Assembly (NCBI GenBank): GCA_030430725.1
Contig: JAUIKP010000144.1
Location: 1-7,595 of the forward strand
DNA length: 7,595 bases
Direction of reading: 5' to 3'
Source of the DNA: Nitrospiria bacterium
Lineage (GTDB): Bacteria > Nitrospirota > Nitrospiria > Nitrospirales > UBA8639
Below are positions 6,000 to 7,595 of the stretch, one piece after another (position 1 is the first letter of the stretch; the number at the start of each line of letters is the position of its first letter). Below the pieces are notes generated by a model. That model saw only the letters and a program-made list of their open reading frames with translations, had not been told where the DNA came from and did not search any database. A program made the position numbers and the translations under genes.

Positions 6000-7511
6000 T
6001 TAACTTTTCACCAGGCCTTTTAACACGACGCGTCGTGGACTACCGCTGGCATTATCGTGGATCGTGAGCATGGCATGGTGGGTTCCCGGTTCGTGTGGAG
6101 CGAATCCGACCTGGAGCGTGCACGAATCGCCCGTATGCAGGGTCACATCCGCGCAGGTGTTATCCGCAACAGAAAAGGCATCCGCTTCATTTCCTGTAAT
6201 CTTCACATCCCCAATTTTGAGCAGTCCCAACCCGATGTTGGAGACGCGCATCATGTGATGAGAGGATGAAGGATTCGCCTCCTGACCCGATTCCATCTCA
6301 AAGACCATGACATCCGTGCTCAAGCTTGGGAGAGGGACAGCCCCATCTCCGCTCAGCAGGACCGATACGCCATCGATATTCGTGCTGGCCGTGGCCAGAT
6401 CGGGAAATTGGTCTTGATCAAAATCCTCCACGACTACGGCTGAAGGCGTAGCTCCGACACCAAAATGGCCGGCTGAGGTAAAACGTCCGGCTCCATTCCC
6501 CAATAAAATCGACAAACTATTGGAATCACGATTGACCACAACCATGTCCATCTCCTGATCTCCGTCGAAATCACGAAACATGACTCCTACCGGCGCAAAA
6601 CCGACCTTTATCGGATCCAATTCGGTAAACGATCCCCCCTCGCGCTGGAGCAGAATGCGTACGGTATCAGAAAAAAGACTGGTCACAGCCAGGTCCACCA
6701 ATCCATTATGGTTGATGTCGGCTCCCTGGATCGCGCTTAAGGTGAAGCCGGGCTTGAGTTCCTTCTCGAGGGCAAACTTCCCATTACCGGTATTCTTCAG
6801 AATGGAAACAAGCCCGTTCGGGGACCGCCAACTCGGCTGACTCCATGTCACCGCAAGGTCGGGCTTTCCATCACCGGTCAGATCCTCGACCAGCACCCCG
6901 GTCGGAAACATGCCGTCCCGTCCGTCCTGTTCGTAAGCCACAGGGGCGAGCAGGCCTCCCTGGCCATCATTTAAGAGCACCGCGAGATCAAACGGCGGGT
7001 AATACCCAAAGCGTCCACTATTCACCACCACCACATCACTCCATCCATCCCCGTTGACATCCCGAACCGCTAGAAAGGTCGTCCCTTTGCCTGCCCCCTG
7101 GCTGACGAACTTCTTAAACAGGCCGGTGCCCTCACCTTTCAGCACCACCACCTGATCAGCGCCGCTTAAGGCCAGAACCAGATCCAGGAGGCCGTCACGA
7201 TCCATATCGGCGGCAACAACCGCCAGCGGAATTTTCCCGACTCCGAAGGACACCGCTGATCGAAAGGTGCCATTGCCATTGCCTAAAAGCACTGAGACGT
7301 CGTCGGATGTGCCGTTAACCGTCGCGATATCCGACAAACCGTCCCCATTGAAATCTCCCGTGGTAATGGCTTGCGGAGCGCGCCCGACCGGATTACTCGG
7401 CGTGGGGGAATAGGTGAGATTCTGGGCATATGCCGTGAAAGACCATCCGGTTAGACACGCCCAGGCGAGGCCGAAGACCACAGATCGTTTCACGAATGAC
7501 CAGAACATCAT
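6000..7511 (-). CDS. Exported FG-GAP/VCBS seven-repeat beta-propeller protein with C-terminal Ig-like (ASH/choice-of-anchor D-type) domain
   Basis: The 503-residue protein begins with a signal peptide (hydrophobic core about 11-27, cleavage likely after AYA at 29), so it acts outside the cytoplasm. Seven calcium-loop motifs of the FG-GAP/VCBS type follow: DFNGDGLSD (53), DMDRDGLLD (102), DVNGDGWSD (151), DLTGDGKPD (210), DINHNGLVD (265), DFDGDQEMD (314) and DFDQDQFPD (363). They are spaced 49-59 residues apart, each near a VSVLLGNG-like strand, which fits one closed seven-bladed propeller. The last two loops lack the usual glycine. Residues 400-501 look like an ASH/Hydin-type beta-sandwich (MRVSNIGLGLLKIGDVKITG, CTLQVGFAP, GTHHAMLTIHDN), with two cysteines (453, 464) probably disulfide-bonded. 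Such proteins commonly bind ligands or mediate adhesion; no catalytic motif is seen. Tandem ATGs (7511, 7508) open the gene, with no clear Shine-Dalgarno site before them. The gene appears to stand alone: about 380 bp separates its stop from hyuA. Confidence 0.88.
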   Translation of the reverse strand: MMFWSFVKRSVVFGLAWACLTGWSFTAYAQNLTYSPTPSNPVGRAPQAITTGDFNGDGLSDIATVNGTSDDVSVLLGNGNGTFRSAVSFGVGKIPLAVVAADMDRDGLLDLVLALSGADQVVVLKGEGTGLFKKFVSQGAGKGTTFLAVRDVNGDGWSDVVVVNSGRFGYYPPFDLAVLLNDGQGGLLAPVAYEQDGRDGMFPTGVLVEDLTGDGKPDLAVTWSQPSWRSPNGLVSILKNTGNGKFALEKELKPGFTLSAIQGADINHNGLVDLAVTSLFSDTVRILLQREGGSFTELDPIKVGFAPVGVMFRDFDGDQEMDMVVVNRDSNSLSILLGNGAGRFTSAGHFGVGATPSAVVVEDFDQDQFPDLATASTNIDGVSVLLSGDGAVPLPSLSTDVMVFEMESGQEANPSSSHHMMRVSNIGLGLLKIGDVKITGNEADAFSVADNTCADVTLHTGDSCTLQVGFAPHEPGTHHAMLTIHDNASGSPRRVVLKGLVKS

Positions 7512-7533
7512 GGGATTAATTCAATGAAGAATC

Positions 7534-7562
7534 GGAATAGGTTTTTTCTAAGACAATTTCAA
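7534..7562 (-). promoter_or_regulatory. Weak sigma-70-like promoter candidate for the propeller gene
   Basis: On the minus strand TTGAAA (7562-7557) is followed after 17 nt by TATTCC (7539-7534), about 22 nt before the ATG at 7511. The -35 box matches the consensus at 5 of 6 positions and the -10 box at only 3 of 6. The spacing is ideal, but such matches are frequent by chance in AT-rich leaders. Confidence 0.22.
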
Positions 7563-7595
7563 TTTCGTCCGTAGCTGCCTTCCCTCGATTTCGAA

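Overview
The window reads as chromosomal DNA from a Gram-negative environmental bacterium. The signs are two Sec-type signal peptides on large secreted proteins, moderate GC, and Shine-Dalgarno leaders. A Nitrospirota-like (Nitrospira) host seems plausible from the protein style and the mix of families, but nothing here proves it. All recognised genes lie on the minus strand, so in transcription order the window reads from right to left.

Right part (6000-7511): a complete gene for an exported protein. It has a signal peptide, seven FG-GAP/VCBS-type calcium-loop repeats (probably one seven-bladed beta-propeller) and a C-terminal Ig-like ASH/'choice-of-anchor D' type domain. A gap of about 380 bp follows (5619-5999). 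It contains a 166-bp element bounded by near-perfect 13-bp inverted repeats and folding into a long internal hairpin. One end lies 11 bp from the start codon of the next gene.

Centre (2048-5618): a two-gene operon, hyuA then hyuB, overlapping by 8 bp. It encodes full-length A and B subunits of the ATP-dependent hydantoinase/5-oxoprolinase family. The two proteins should form one enzyme complex that opens a cyclic amide such as 5-oxoproline or a hydantoin. No transporter, racemase, carbamoylase or third subunit is visible, so the substrate stays open.

Left part (1-2047) is less dense. It holds a 304-bp stretch with a compact set of overlapping palindromes (1888-1919), a doubtful 80-codon ORF (1501-1743), and a gene for a small secreted cysteine-rich protein with a possible Fn3-like C-terminus (601-1398). 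At the left edge is the wreck of a type III PLP-dependent ornithine decarboxylase gene (about 44-383). This is a clear pseudogene: an in-frame stop, a frameshifting deletion just before the catalytic-cysteine motif, and probably a further shift.

Apart from hyuAB, the genes show no obvious shared pathway. I see no CRISPR array, tRNA, rRNA or transposase gene. The items most worth a second look are the hairpin element in the hyuA leader, the decayed decarboxylase and the palindrome cluster. I found no convincing evidence of a new multi-gene system.
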